From the NCBI GenBank assembly GCA_038277395.1, contig CM076190.1, forward strand, positions 255,599,989 through 255,663,988: a stretch of 64,000 bases of DNA. Reading direction: 5' to 3'. Source of the DNA: Dryocosmus kuriphilus. Taxonomy: Eukaryota; Arthropoda; Insecta; Hymenoptera; Cynipidae. The position numbers and the translations under genes are program-made. Of the stretch, positions 23,556-34,455 are shown piece by piece; position 1 is the first letter of the stretch, and each line of letters begins with the position of its first letter. The notes beneath the pieces were generated by a model. It saw only the letters and a program-made list of their open reading frames with translations. It did no database searches and had not been told where the DNA came from.

Positions 23556-26500
23556 GGGGGAAAGAAATAGGAGAAAGAAAGGGTAGGAGAAATATAGGGA
23601 GCAAGGAAAAGATTCAGGTGAAAGAGGAGGAGGTTAAGTTGATTTTTTGGAATGTGGCGGGAATTAAAAACAAGGATACAGAGTTTTGGAATTTTATAGA
23701 AAAATTTGACGTTGTAGGGCTAACGGAAACCTGGATAGAGGAGAAGGACTGGGAAACTATAAAAACTAAATTGCCAAGTGGTTATAGATGGGAATTGCAA
23801 GGGGCCACAAGACAGAAGGGTAAGGGTAGAGCAAGTGGAGGACCAATCTAGAAGAAAGGGAAGTGCTAGAAGGAGTTAAGAGCGAAGTGCGGGAAAGGAA
23901 GGTTAAAATAAATGGGAAATGGCATCGAATTATGACAGTGTACAATGGGAAAGGAATGAAAGAGGTGAGGTTAAACATAGAAAAGCGTGTCAACGAGGAG
24001 GAAGAAGAAATACTAATAATAGGGGGGGACTTTAATGCCAGAATACGGAGAAAAGGCGAAAGGTACATGGATGGAGTCGTGGGGGAAAGAGATTCGAAAG
24101 ACAAGCTAATAAACAGCGAGGGGAAGCAGCTGATAAGGATGATGGAAGACAAGAGGTGGTATATACTTAATGGTAACAAGAAAGGGGATGAGAAAGGGGA
24201 ATTCACATATGTGAAAAGCAAATCAAATACTGTCATAGATTATGTGGTCACTAATGTAGAGGGGTGGGAGGCGGTAAGGCAAATGAAAGTAGAAGAAAGA
24301 GTAGAGAGTCAGATCATCACCCTCTAGGGGTGTATCTGAGAAGTAGAATAAGGAAGGAATTAAGAAAGAACGCGAGAGAGCTAGGCGAGAAAGAAGTGTG
24401 GACGGAAGAAGCAAAGAAGGAATATATGGGAAGAGCAGAACATTTAGAGTTTGATAAGACAGTGTTGAGTGAAGTATGGGAGGAGTTAAAAGAAAAGGTC
24501 AACAAGATTAGAGTCACAAAGAAATTTAGGAACAGATCGGAGAATGATAAAAATTGGACAAAAGTTTGGTGGGACGGAGATTGTAAAAAGAAGAAAAAAG
24601 AGGTAAAAAAAGAGTACAAACGGTGGAGGAGAGGTAAAAGTGAAAAGATAAACTATATCAGAGCCAGGAAGGAGTACAGGGATTTATGTAATCAGAAAGA
24701 GGAGAACAAGAAAAAGGAATTGGAGGAAGAATTAAGGCAAATTAAAACAGAAGGGGAGGCATGGAAGTTCATTAATAAAATGAGAAAGAAAAAAAAGGGA
24801 GTATAGGGGATAAGATTAGCATGGATAAATGGGGGGAATATTTTAAAGAAATGTTTCAAGGAATGAGTGAAGAGAGGACTGATAATTGGCAGAGAAGTAA
24901 ACTAGAAGGGGAGGAGGAGTTGAAAGATGAAGAGATAGAAGCGCAGATTAAAAGATTAAAGAAGGGAAAAGCAGGAGGTAGTGACGGGTTAGGTAATGAG
25001 GTATGGATATACAGTAGAGGGGAAGTCAGAAAGAAGCTAAAAGAAGTAGTGAATAGAGTATGGAAAGGCGAAGGATTGCCTAGGGAATGGAAGGAGGGAT
25101 GGATAACGCCAATTCTTAAGAAAGGTGGCAAAGGCAAAGTAGAAAACTACAGGGGAATAACATTATTAAACACAGCCTACAAGGTATATGCAATGGTTTT
25201 AACGGAGAGATTAAAAAAAGAAGTAGAAGCGAAAAGAATACTCCCAGAAAGCCAGGCAGGTTTCAGAGAAGGTAGAAGTAGTATAGATAACATTTACATA
25301 TTGCAACACGTGGTGGAGAAGGAGCTGGAGAAAAAAGGAGGGAAAATAAGTGCCTTTTTTGTTGATTTGAAAGCAGCATTCCCATCGGTAGACAGGAAAA
25401 TATTGTGGGAAGTAATGGGGAAGGTAGGAATAAACATAGGCTTGATAGAGAGGGTGAGGGAAATTTATAAAGAAACGAGAGATAGGGTAAAGGTGGGGAA
25501 TAGAACTTCAGAAGAATTCTGGACGGAGACAGGACTAAGACAGGGTTGCCCACTGAGCCCGCTTCTTTTTACGATACTCATTGCGGACATGGAGGAAGAG
25601 TTTAAGAAGGGGTTAGAGGGAGGTTTGGTGGTGGGAGGGAACAGATTCTGGACCTTAGCTTACGCGGATGATGTAGTGATAATAGCGAAGGAGGAAGAGG
25701 TGCTGGCAAATATGATGAAAAGACTAGAGAAGTATTTAGAGGTAAAGAAGTTGGTTTTAAACGTAGCAAAGTCGAAGGTATTGGTTTTTGGGAGAAAAGG
25801 TAGTAGGAAGAAGGGAAGAGAGAGTTGGAAGTGGAAGGGGGAAAGTATTGAGGAAGTCAAAGAGTTCACGTACTTAGGATTTTTATTTTAAAAAAATGGG
25901 AACGTAAAATATCACGTAAAAGAGAGAGTTAAAAGAGCAGAGGTAGTCATGAAGAAAGTATGGGGAATAGGGGAAAATTTATTTAAAGAAGACTACAAAA
26001 GAAGAATGAGAATGTTTGAAGCTCTGGTTTTGAGTGTGCTAATGTATGGGGTAGAAATATGGGGATGGAAAGAATACGAGGAGGTGGAAAAGTTGCATGA
26101 AAAATACATAAGATGGACGATAGGATTGGACAGGTGGACACCATGGTATATAGTTCTAAAGGAGGTAAATAGAGAAAAAGTAAAGATAAGAACGGGTAAT
26201 AGAGCTTGCAGGTACGAAGAAAAAGTGTTGGAAAGCAATGATAGAACTATTGTGAAAGCATGCTTGAAAGAAAGAGAACATGGTGGAGGGGGAGATAGTG
26301 GAATGAAAGAAAGAGAAAAGTACCTGAATAGGTGTGGATGGTCAAAGGAATGGATCAAAGAAATGCATGGAAGGGGAATGGAGATGCAGCATGAATTGAT
26401 AGAAAGAGACAGGGAAGTGTTTAAGCAAGTAATAGAAAATAAAATAACAGAATCAAAATATAATGAGAAATATAAATGGATAAAAATAGAGGGAACGGCA

Positions 26501-26806
26501 AAATATTTGGAGAGAAAAGGGAAAAGAGGATCGCAAAAAATAACAGCGAGGGTAAGGTGTGGTAATACGGAAGAGTGGAACAAATACTGGTGTACAGAGG
26601 AGGAGGAAAGAAAATGCATTTTATGTGGGAGAGGTAGAGGAAGTTTAAAACATTGGGTGGAAGAGTGTGAGAAGATAGAAAAAGGAAGCATGACAATGGG
26701 TAAGATCCTGCATGAGAAGGGTACAGTGGAGGTGGTGGAATGGTTGAGGGTATTGGAAAAGAAAAAGAAGGATAAGAAAGAAGAGAGAAATGGAGGAAAG
26801 GGTTAG
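23518..26806 (+). pseudogene. LINE A1 ORF2 (APE endonuclease, RT, zinc knuckle), disabled
   Basis: Open from about 23518 in the -1 frame relative to ORF1, with no ATG before the first conserved motif. Endonuclease: LIFWNVAGI (23640), GLTETW (23720), GGDFNAR (24025). RT: WITPILKKGGKGKVENYRGI (25100), QAGFREGRSSIDNIY (25255), FFVDLKAAFPSVDR (25355), GLRQGCPLSPLLF (25530), LAYADDVVIIA (25655). C-terminal C-x2-C-x8-H-x4-C (CILCGRGRGSLKHWVEEC, near 26615). Lesions: a deletion removing about seven codons with a frame change at ~23848 and a TAA after YLGFLF at 25889 (both shared with A2), plus A1-only changes (extra GA at ~24305, longer A-run at ~24790). Confidence 0.9.
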
Positions 26807-27335
26807 AATAAGCATCTTTCGAAAAAGGAAATGTCAAATTGGTTAAGAGAGATCGAGAGTAGAGTTTGAAAGCATAAAGATAAAAAGGACAAAAGGCAAG
26901 ATCTAGAGATAAAGCGAGAGAGAAAGAGAGCGAAAAACTAAGATGATGCGTGCGGTAGAAATAAGAAATTGTAAAGATACAATAATGCGTATTGGTCAAC
27001 AGAGGAAAGCGTTTTATGAACTGGAAATAATGTAAGGCGAAGTGAAGGAGTTGGCAAGCGTAAAGAGAAATAAGACAAAAGGCAAGGGCTAGAGATAAAG
27101 CGAGAGAGAAAGAGAGAAAAACTAAGAGGATGCGTGAGTTAGAATAAGAAAATGTAGAGATAGAATAAGGAGTGCTGGTCAAGAGAATAAAGCGGTTATG
27201 AACTGTAAATAATGTAAGGAAAGGAGAATAAGTTTTAAGTAATTTAAGTTTGTAAAAATGTATATATGCAACCTGGATGTAGCAGACTTTGTCTGTGTAT
27301 TTTTCGGCCCTAGTGGCTAAAATAAATCGTTTTAT

Positions 27336-27351
27336 ATATATAAAAACCTCT
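27336..27351. repeat. Target-site duplication, right, of LINE A1
   Basis: Matches 21725-21740 over 16 bases. It merges with the AT-rich tail of the element, so the exact 3' end could move by a few bases. Confidence 0.9.
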
Positions 27352-27755
27352 AAATCTTTTAAAATTTGTTGAAATTTTTTTTTGTCATCTTAAATCCATC
27401 TAAAACCCATAGAATATTTTAAATATTTAGGAATATATTTAAAATCACTTGAAATTTTTTTAGATCCCATACAACTTTTTTAAATCCTGAAATGCTTAAA
27501 AATTATTTGAAATATCTTAATTTCTTCTTTAATCCCTGAAAATCTTTTTAAATTCCTCAAGAGCTTTGAAATCCTCGGAAATACTATAAATTCCGTTGAT
27601 CTCGTGAAATCCTTTGAAATTTCCTGAATAACTTCGCTGAAAATCTTTCAGGTTTTTTTTAATATCGCTTGAATTGCATTGTTTTGAAATCTTTTAAAAT
27701 CCTTAGAAACCTTGCAAGATCTTTGCAAAGACCTTACAAAATCAAGAGAAATGAA
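27352..27755. repeat. Host flank of LINE A1, first copy
   Basis: Continuation of the gaaatcc-type repeats. It is repeated at 31809-32220 after A2. It ends at the duplication junction, gaacagga. Confidence 0.85.
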
Positions 27756-30700
27756 CAGGATGTGATGAAAAATAAATATAAGCTAGGTGCGAAAAAAGTG
27801 TATATTGATCATGACCTAACGTATAAAGAAAGGGAGATTCAACGGAAAATAAGGGAGAGGGCAAAGGAAGAGAAGAAGAAAGGCAAGACAGTAAGGGTAG
27901 GATACCAAAAAGTATGCGTGGGGGGGGGGGGGAGTGGTACATGTGGAATGAGGATAGAGAAAGGTTAGAGAAGAGTGAGAGTGGTTTTTTAGGGGAAAAA
28001 TTGCGGGGAGGAATTTAAGGGGGAAAGAAATAGGAGAAAGAAAGGGTAGGAGAAATATAGGGAGCAAGGAAAAGATTCAGGTGAAAGAGGAGGAGGTTAA
28101 GTTGATTTTTTGGAATGTGGCGGGAATTAAAAACAAGGATACAGAGTTTTGGAATTTTATAGAAAAATTTGACGTTGTAGGGCTAACGGAAACCTGGATA
28201 GAGGAGAAGGACTGGGAAACTATAAAAACTAAATTGCCAAGTGGTTATAGATGGGAATTGCAAGGGGCCACAAGACAGAAGGGTAAGGGTAGAGCAAGTG
28301 GAGGACCAATCTAGAAGAAAGGGAAGTGCTAGAAGGAGTTAAGAGCGAAGTGCGGGAAAGGAAGGTTAAAATAAATGGGAAATGGCATCGAATTATGACA
28401 GTGTACAATGGGAAAGGAATGAAAGAGGTGAGGTTAAACATAGAAAAGCGTGTCAACGAGGAGGAAGAAGAAATACTAATAATAGGGGGGGACTTTAATG
28501 CCAGAATACGGAGAAAAGGCGAAAGGTACATGGATGGAGTCGTGGGGGAAAGAGATTCGAAAGACAAGCTAATAAACAGCGAGGGGAAGCAGCTGATAAG
28601 GATGATGGAAGACAAGAGGTGGTATATACTTAATGGTAACAAGAAAGGGGATGAGAAAGGGGAATTCACATATGTGAAAAGCAAATCAAATACTGTCATA
28701 GATTATGTGGTCACTAATGTAGAGGGGTGGGAGGCGGTAAGGCAAATGAAAGTAGAAGAAAGAGTAGAGTCAGATCATCACCCTCTAGGGGTGTATCTGA
28801 GAAGTAGAATAAGGAAGGAATTAAGAAAGAACGCGAGAGAGCTAGGCGAGAAAGAAGTGTGGACGGAAGAAGCAAAGAAGGAATATATGGGAAGAGCAGA
28901 ACATTTAGAGTTTGATAAGACAGTGTTGAGTGAAGTATGGGAGGAGTTAAAAGAAAAGGTCAACAAGATTAGAGTCACAAAGAAATTTAGGAACAGATCG
29001 GAGAATGATAAAAATTGGACAAAAGTTTGGTGGGACGGAGATTGTAAAAAGAAGAAAAAAGAGGTAAAAAAAGAGTACAAACGGTGGAGGAGAGGTAAAA
29101 GTGAAAAGATAAACTATATCAGAGCCAGGAAGGAGTACAGGGATTTATGTAATCAGAAAGAGGAGAACAAGAAAAAGGAATTGGAGGAAGAATTAAGGCA
29201 AATTAAAACAGAAGGGGAGGCATGGAAGTTCATTAATAAAATGAGAAAGAAAAAAGGGAGTATAGGGGATAAGATTAGCATGGATAAATGGGGGGAATAT
29301 TTTAAAGAAATGTTTCAAGGAATGAGTGAAGAGAGGACTGATAATTGGCAGAGAAGTAAACTAGAAGGGGAGGAGGAGTTGAAAGATGAAGAGATAGAAG
29401 CGCAGATTAAAAGATTAAAGAAGGGAAAAGCAGGAGGTAGTGACGGGTTAGGTAATGAGGTATGGATATACAGTAGAGGGGAAGTCAGAAAGAAGCTAAA
29501 AGAAGTAGTGAATAGAGTATGGAAAGGCGAAGGATTGCCTAGGGAATGGAAGGAGGGATGGATAACGCCAATTCTTAAGAAAGGTGGCAAAGGCAAAGTA
29601 GAAAACTACAGGGGAATAACATTATTAAACACAGCCTACAAGGTATATGCAATGGTTTTAACGGAGAGATTAAAAAAAAGAAGTAGAAGCGAAAAGAATA
29701 CTCCCAGAAAGCCAGGCAGGTTTCAGAGAAGGTAGAAGTAGTATAGATAACATTTACATATTGCAACACGTGGTGGAGAAGGAGCTGGAGAAAAAAGGAG
29801 GGAAAATAAGTGCCTTTTTTTTTGATTTGAAAGCAGCATTCCCATCGGTAGACAGGAAAATATTGTGGGAAGTAATGGGGAAGGTAGGAATAAACATAGG
29901 CTTGATAGAGAGGGTGAGGGAAATTTATAAAGAAACGAGAGATAGGGTAAAGGTGGGGAATAGAACTTCAGAAGAATTCTGGACGGAGACAGGACTAAGA
30001 CAGGGTTGCCCACTGAGCCCGCTTCTTTTTACGATACTCATTGCGGACATGGAGGAAGAGTTTAAGAAGGGGTTAGAGGGAGGTTTGGTGGTGGGAGGGA
30101 ACAGATTCTGGACCTTAGCTTACGCGGATGATGTAGTGATAATAGCGAAGGAGGAAGAGGTGCTGGCAAATATGATGAAAAGACTAGAGAAGTATTTAGA
30201 GGTAAAGAAGTTGGTTTTAAACGTAGCAAAGTCGAAGGTATTGGTTTTTGGGAGAAAAGGTAGTAGGAAGAAGGGAAGAGAGAGTTGGAAGTGGAAGGGG
30301 GAAAGTATTGAGGAAGTCAAAGAGTTCACGTACTTAGGATTTTTATTTTAAAAAAATGGGAACGTAAAATATCACGTAAAAGAGAGAGTTAAAAGAGCAG
30401 AGGTAGTCATGAAGAAAGTATGGGGAATAGGGGAAAATTTATTTAAAGAAGACTACAAAAGAAGAATGAGAATGTTTGAAGCTCTGGTTTTGAGTGTGCT
30501 AATGTATGGGGTAGAAATATGGGGATGGAAAGAATACGAGGAGGTGGAAAAGTTGCATGAAAAATACATAAGATGGACGATAGGATTGGACAGGTGGACA
30601 CCATGGTATATAGTTCTAAAGGAGGTAAATAGAGAAAAAGTAAAGATAAGAACGGGTAATAGAGCTTGCAGGTACGAAGAAAAAGTGTTGGAAAGCAATG

Positions 30701-31792
30701 ATAGAACTATTGTGAAAGCATGCTTGAAAGAAAGAGAACATGGTGGAGGGGGAGATAGTGGAATGAAAGAAAGAGAAAAGTACCTGAATAGGTGTGGATG
30801 GTCAAAGGAATGGATCAAAGAAATGCATGGAAGGGGAATGGAGATGCAGCATGAATTGATAGAAAGAGACAGGGAAGTGTTTAAGCAAGTAATAGAAAAT
30901 AAAATAACAGAATCAAAATATAATGAGAAATATAAATGGATAAAAATAGAGGGAACGGCAAAATATTTGGAGAGAAAAGGGAAAAGAGGATCGCAAAAAA
31001 TAACAGCGAGGGTAAGGTGTGGTAATACGGAAGAGTGGAACAAATACTGGTGTACAGAGGAGGAAAGAAAATGCATTTTATGTGGGAGAGGTAGAGGAAG
31101 TTTAAAACATTGGGTGGAAGAGTGTGAGAAGATAGAAAAAGGAAGCATGACAATGGGTAAGATCCTGCATGAGAAGGGTACAGTGGAGGTGGTGGAATGG
31201 TTGAGGGTATTGGAAAAGAAAAAGAAGGATAAGAAAGAAGAGAGAAATGGAGGAAAGGGTTAGAATAAGCATCTTTCGAAAAAGGAAATGTCAAATTGGT
31301 TAAGAGAGATCGAGAGTAGAGTTTGAAAGCATAAAGATAAAAAGGACAAAAGGCAAGATCTAGAGATAAAGCGAGAGAGAAAGAGAGCGAAAAACTAAGA
31401 TGATGCGTGCGGTAGAAATAAGAAATTGTAAAGATACAATAATGCGTATTGGTCAACAGAGGAAAGCGTTTTATGAACTGGAAATAATGTAAGGCGAAGT
31501 GAAGGAGTTGGCAAGCGTAAAGAGAAATAAGACAAAAGGCAAGGGCTAGAGATAAAGCGAGAGAGAAAGAGAGAAAAACTAAGAGGATGCGTGAGTTAGA
31601 ATAAGAAAATGTAGAGATAGAATAAGGAGTGCTGGTCAAGAGAATAAAGCGGTTATGAACTGTAAATAATGTAAGGAAAGGAGAATAAGTTTTAAGTAAT
31701 TTAAGTTTGTAAAAATGTATATATGCAACCTGGATGTAGCAGACTTTGTCTGTGTATTTTTCGGCCCTAGTGGCTAAAATAAATCGTTTTAT
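27756..31792 (+). mobile_element. LINE A2, tandem duplicate of A1 lacking the 5' part
   Basis: Corresponds to A1 from position 23292 to its 3' end, followed by the same host flank. Apart from scattered indels, mostly in homopolymers, the two are almost identical. This is therefore a segmental tandem duplication of about 4.47 kb (23292-27757 repeated as 27756-32228) and not a second retrotransposition: the 5' edge has no target-site duplication and the 3' flank is copied too. The junction shares the five bases cagga between the LINE and the flank. Confidence 0.9.
27977..31263 (+). pseudogene. LINE A2 ORF2, disabled
   Basis: Same domains as in A1. The block 28326-29735 is open through the endonuclease C-terminus (SDHHPLGVYL intact here), linker and RT start; it breaks near 29670, where an A-run is one base longer than in A1. 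RT core resumes at 29761-30351 (DLKAAFPSVDR, RQGCPLSPLLF, YADDVV). The shared TAA at 30349 and the shared deletion near 28311 are present. The zinc-knuckle region follows at 30409-31263, one codon shorter than A1 in a Glu run. The T TTT TTA heptamer is at 27985-27991. Confidence 0.88.
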
Positions 31793-31808
31793 ATATATAA
31801 AAACCTCT

Positions 31809-32214
31809 AAATCTTTTAAAATTGTTGAAATTTTTTTTTGTCATCTTAAATCCATCTAAAACCCATAGAATATTTTAAATATTTAGGAATATATTTAAAA
31901 TCACTTGAAATTTTTTTAGATCCCATACAACTTTTTTAAATCCTGAAATGCTTAAAAATTATTTGAAATATCTTAATTTCTTCTTTAATCCCTGAAAATC
32001 TTTTTAAATTCCTCAAGAGCTTTGAAATCCTCGGAAATACTATAAATTCCGTTGATCTCGTGAAATCCTTTGAAATTTCCTGAATAACTTCGCTGAAAAT
32101 CTTTCAGGTTTTTTTAATATCGCTTGAATTGCATTGTTTTGAAATCTTTTAAAATCCTTAGAAACCTTGCAAGATCTTTGCAAAGACCTTACAAAATCAA
32201 GGCAAATAAAAAAA
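31809..32214. repeat. Host flank of LINE A, second copy
   Basis: Same as 27352-27755 but with about 17 extra bases near 32195-32215 before the common gaacagg. These extra bases match the poly(A)-rich start at 41340 in unit 2, so they are ancestral. Confidence 0.8.
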
Positions 32215-32478
32215 ATAAATGAACAGGAAGCTGAAGTACGATTGTTTATTCTGTGATTTCTTTTTTGGCTTAGGCTACGGGTGTAGAGGTGTGATTGAGG
32301 TGAAAGGCGATAAGGAAGGTGAGTGTAGTGAAAGGGTTGTGTGGTAGTGTGACGGAGTTTTTTTGTAAAGTTAAAAGGGTTGAATCGAAAGTCGAAGGTG
32401 AGAGTTTAGAGGTTAGTTGACGTGGTCGGAAAGTTGAGAGGAAAGATAGGGGACAGCAGACCGGTTAGTTAGACCAGC

Positions 32479-33819
32479 ATGTTTACAATGAGGAGCCCAA
32501 TGGGGGCCAGTAGGGGGCAGAAGCATGTATATGACCTCGGTGCTGATGAGCTCACCGTGGCCGGCGAAAAAAGGAGAAGTATGGGTGATGCCGAGGATAG
32601 TACTGATAATGGAGAGATGCTGTTTACTACACAGGGAAACTTTGTGAGGGGAAAGAAGGAAGGGGGATAGCCGACAGAAGAACTCGAGGTACACCGTCAA
32701 ATCAGGAACTGCTTAGTAGATCGAGATCTAGCAGTTTAGGATCAACACAAATTTTTAGCAAGTGGAGACAAGGGGAGGTTTAACGGATAAAAGCGAAGAG
32801 GTTGACAAGGCGGAAGGTAGTAAAAGTTTAGAGGAAGAAGAGGCGAATGAACAGGGAAAAGAGAAATTGCGGAAAAAGCTTAAGAAAAAGTCTCCACCGG
32901 AGAGGAATAAGGCAAAAGGGAAAGTCGATCTAGGGAATCTGGAAAGTCTCATTAAAAGGTTTAGAGAGGAAACGACCTGCAGTCTGAATGCCATACAAAA
33001 GAGAGGGGATGAGGTCTGGGAGGAAATGAGGAAAGTTAGAGAAAATTGGGAAGAATGGGATCTGGTCTGGCGGCAAGAAAAGATAAGGTTTGGAAACAGT
33101 TGGAGGATATCGGGAATAAGCAAAGAATGAGTGAGAAAGAGAGAAAGCCTGATATTAAAAAGTTGTAAGAAAGAGTGAGGTATCTAGAATGTAAGTCTGA
33201 GGACAGAAAGATAGTGGATAAAGGGGAATGAGAGGGAGAGAAAATAAAAGAATTGAATGGGAAGGTTATCCTAGAAAATGTGAGAATGAAATCAAGATTG
33301 AGAGAATTAGAAAGAAAAACGTAAATAGAAGAGAAGACGAAACGTAGTAGAAATATAGTGATTAGAGGAATGAAGGTGGATAGTGAATCAGGAAGAGAAG
33401 AAGTGGAAATTCTGTTAGGGGAAATTAGGACAAAAGTGCATGTGGAAGAGGCAAATGGAGTGGGCGGGAAGAATAAAGTTGAATCGAGTATATATATAGT
33501 GAAAGTGAGAAGTGAGGAAGAAAAAAATGATATTATGAGAAAAAAGAAAGCTTTAAGTGGGAGGGAAGGAAGGCTAGAGGATGACGTGACGTTGAATAAA
33601 AGAAGAAGAAAGTGGATGATGAAACAGAGAGCATGGAGTGAAACAATGAAAGAGAACACGGTATGGATAGGGAAAGACAGGATGTGGGTAAACGGTAATG
33701 TGTATATATGGGATGAAGAGAAAGGAAAATTGTGTGAAGTGTATAGGGAGGGTACATGGCGACGAGGGGAAGAAACAAAGGCTAGTAGTAGAAGGGAGGA
33801 GATAATGGGAACAGTATAG
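32479..33819 (+). pseudogene. LINE B' ORF1 (gag-like) pseudogene
   Basis: Open blocks at 32479-32670 (N-terminus, MFTMRSPMGASRG), 32762-33130 (Lys/Glu-rich, coiled coil) and 33358-33819 (IRGMKVDSESGREEVE, NTVWIGKDRMWVNGNVYIW). Frame changes and stops separate them. The last block ends with TAG and ORF2 starts about 100 bases later with its own ATG, unlike family A, where the two frames overlap. Confidence 0.8.
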
Positions 33820-33916
33820 GGTGAAAGTAAAGAACGAGGAGAAGGCGGAGCGAAAGGGTTTCCACAAAAATAGAGAGGGGCGTGAAAAAGAAAGAAGAGA
33901 GGAAGGAGAGAAAACA

Positions 33917-34404
33917 ATGAGAGTAGTGTTTTGGAATGTTTCAGGGCTAATGAATAAAGATGAAGGATTTTGAAAGAGGTGAAGGAATGGGATATAGTGA
34001 TGTTGAGTCAAACGTGAGGAGATGAGAAGGATTGGAGGAGGGTGAAGAGGAAGTTACCTAAGGGATGTATATGGAAGATACAAGAGGCAAAGGAAGAGAA
34101 GGTAAAGGGAAGAAGCAAAGGCGGCATGGTGTCAGGAGTAAGAAGTTGATTGATAGGTGAAGAGAGAATAGAAATGGGATTTGACGAAACAGTTTGATTA
34201 ATGACGAGAATGATGAATATAGGAAGAAGAAAGGTGAGGACAGTTCGCATCTGCAGGAGAAGGGGAGAAGATGAATTTTGGAGTGTGTTTAGAAAATGGG
34301 TGACGAAGAAGGATGATGAATTGGTTTTGATAGGAGGCGATGTGAATGCTTGGATAGGGGAACAGGGAGGGGAAATATGGGATAAAGAGAGTGAGAAAGT
34401 TTGA
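33917..34404 (+). pseudogene. LINE B' ORF2 start (endonuclease fragment)
   Basis: Begins MRVVFWNVSGLMNKDEGF and, after stops, reads EKDWRRVKRKLPKG and LIGGDVNAWIGEQGG, the N-terminal and GGD(F/V)NA blocks of an APE-type nuclease. Multiple nonsense changes. The RT is absent. Confidence 0.8.
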
Positions 34405-34455
34405 AGAATCGTAAGTAAATTCGTGTCATTGAAAGAAAGTAAAAAAAGATAAAAG

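Larger units (their letters stand above)
21741..27335 (+). mobile_element. LINE A1, near full-length non-LTR retrotransposon (about 5.6 kb)
   Basis: The element runs from caggggttgc (21741) to the AT tail after aataaatcgtttt (27335). It is flanked by a 16-bp direct repeat, atatataaaaacctct, at 21725-21740 and 27336-27351. The order is 5' leader, ORF1, endonuclease-RT with a C-terminal zinc knuckle, and a 3' UTR containing a duplicated segment of about 175 bp (26880-27050 and 27065-27220). The sense strand is strikingly purine-rich. Lesions in ORF2 make it non-autonomous. The RT/APE layout places it in the I/R1/Jockey assemblage; a finer clade is not claimed. Confidence 0.95.
32215..34455 (+). 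mobile_element. LINE B', 5' half of a second family B element
   Basis: Leader from about 32221, ORF1 and the start of ORF2, then an abrupt change to AT-rich repeat near 34455. Sequence identity with 11690-13400 is evident throughout. As in the other B copy, the 3' part is missing, here already within the endonuclease. Confidence 0.85.

Noticed and set aside
22196..26700. Long Ser/Phe/Leu-rich open frames on the strand opposite LINE A and B (for example 22547-23224, 25993-26691, 26421-27182, and 12780-13649)
   Set aside because: They are the shadow of the purine-rich sense strand, contain no motifs, and the sense frame has conserved RT and ORF1 motifs.
27756..31792. Second independent insertion of LINE A
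   Set aside because: The 3' host flank is duplicated as well, there is no target duplication at the 5' edge and shared inactivating lesions are present, so it is a tandem duplication.
32535..32580. Hammerhead-like CTGATGA...GAAA in LINE B' (and at 11835-11865 in LINE B)
   Set aside because: It lies inside the ORF1 coding sequence, the two copies differ in the bases that should pair, and no flanking stems form. It shows how easily this pattern arises by chance.
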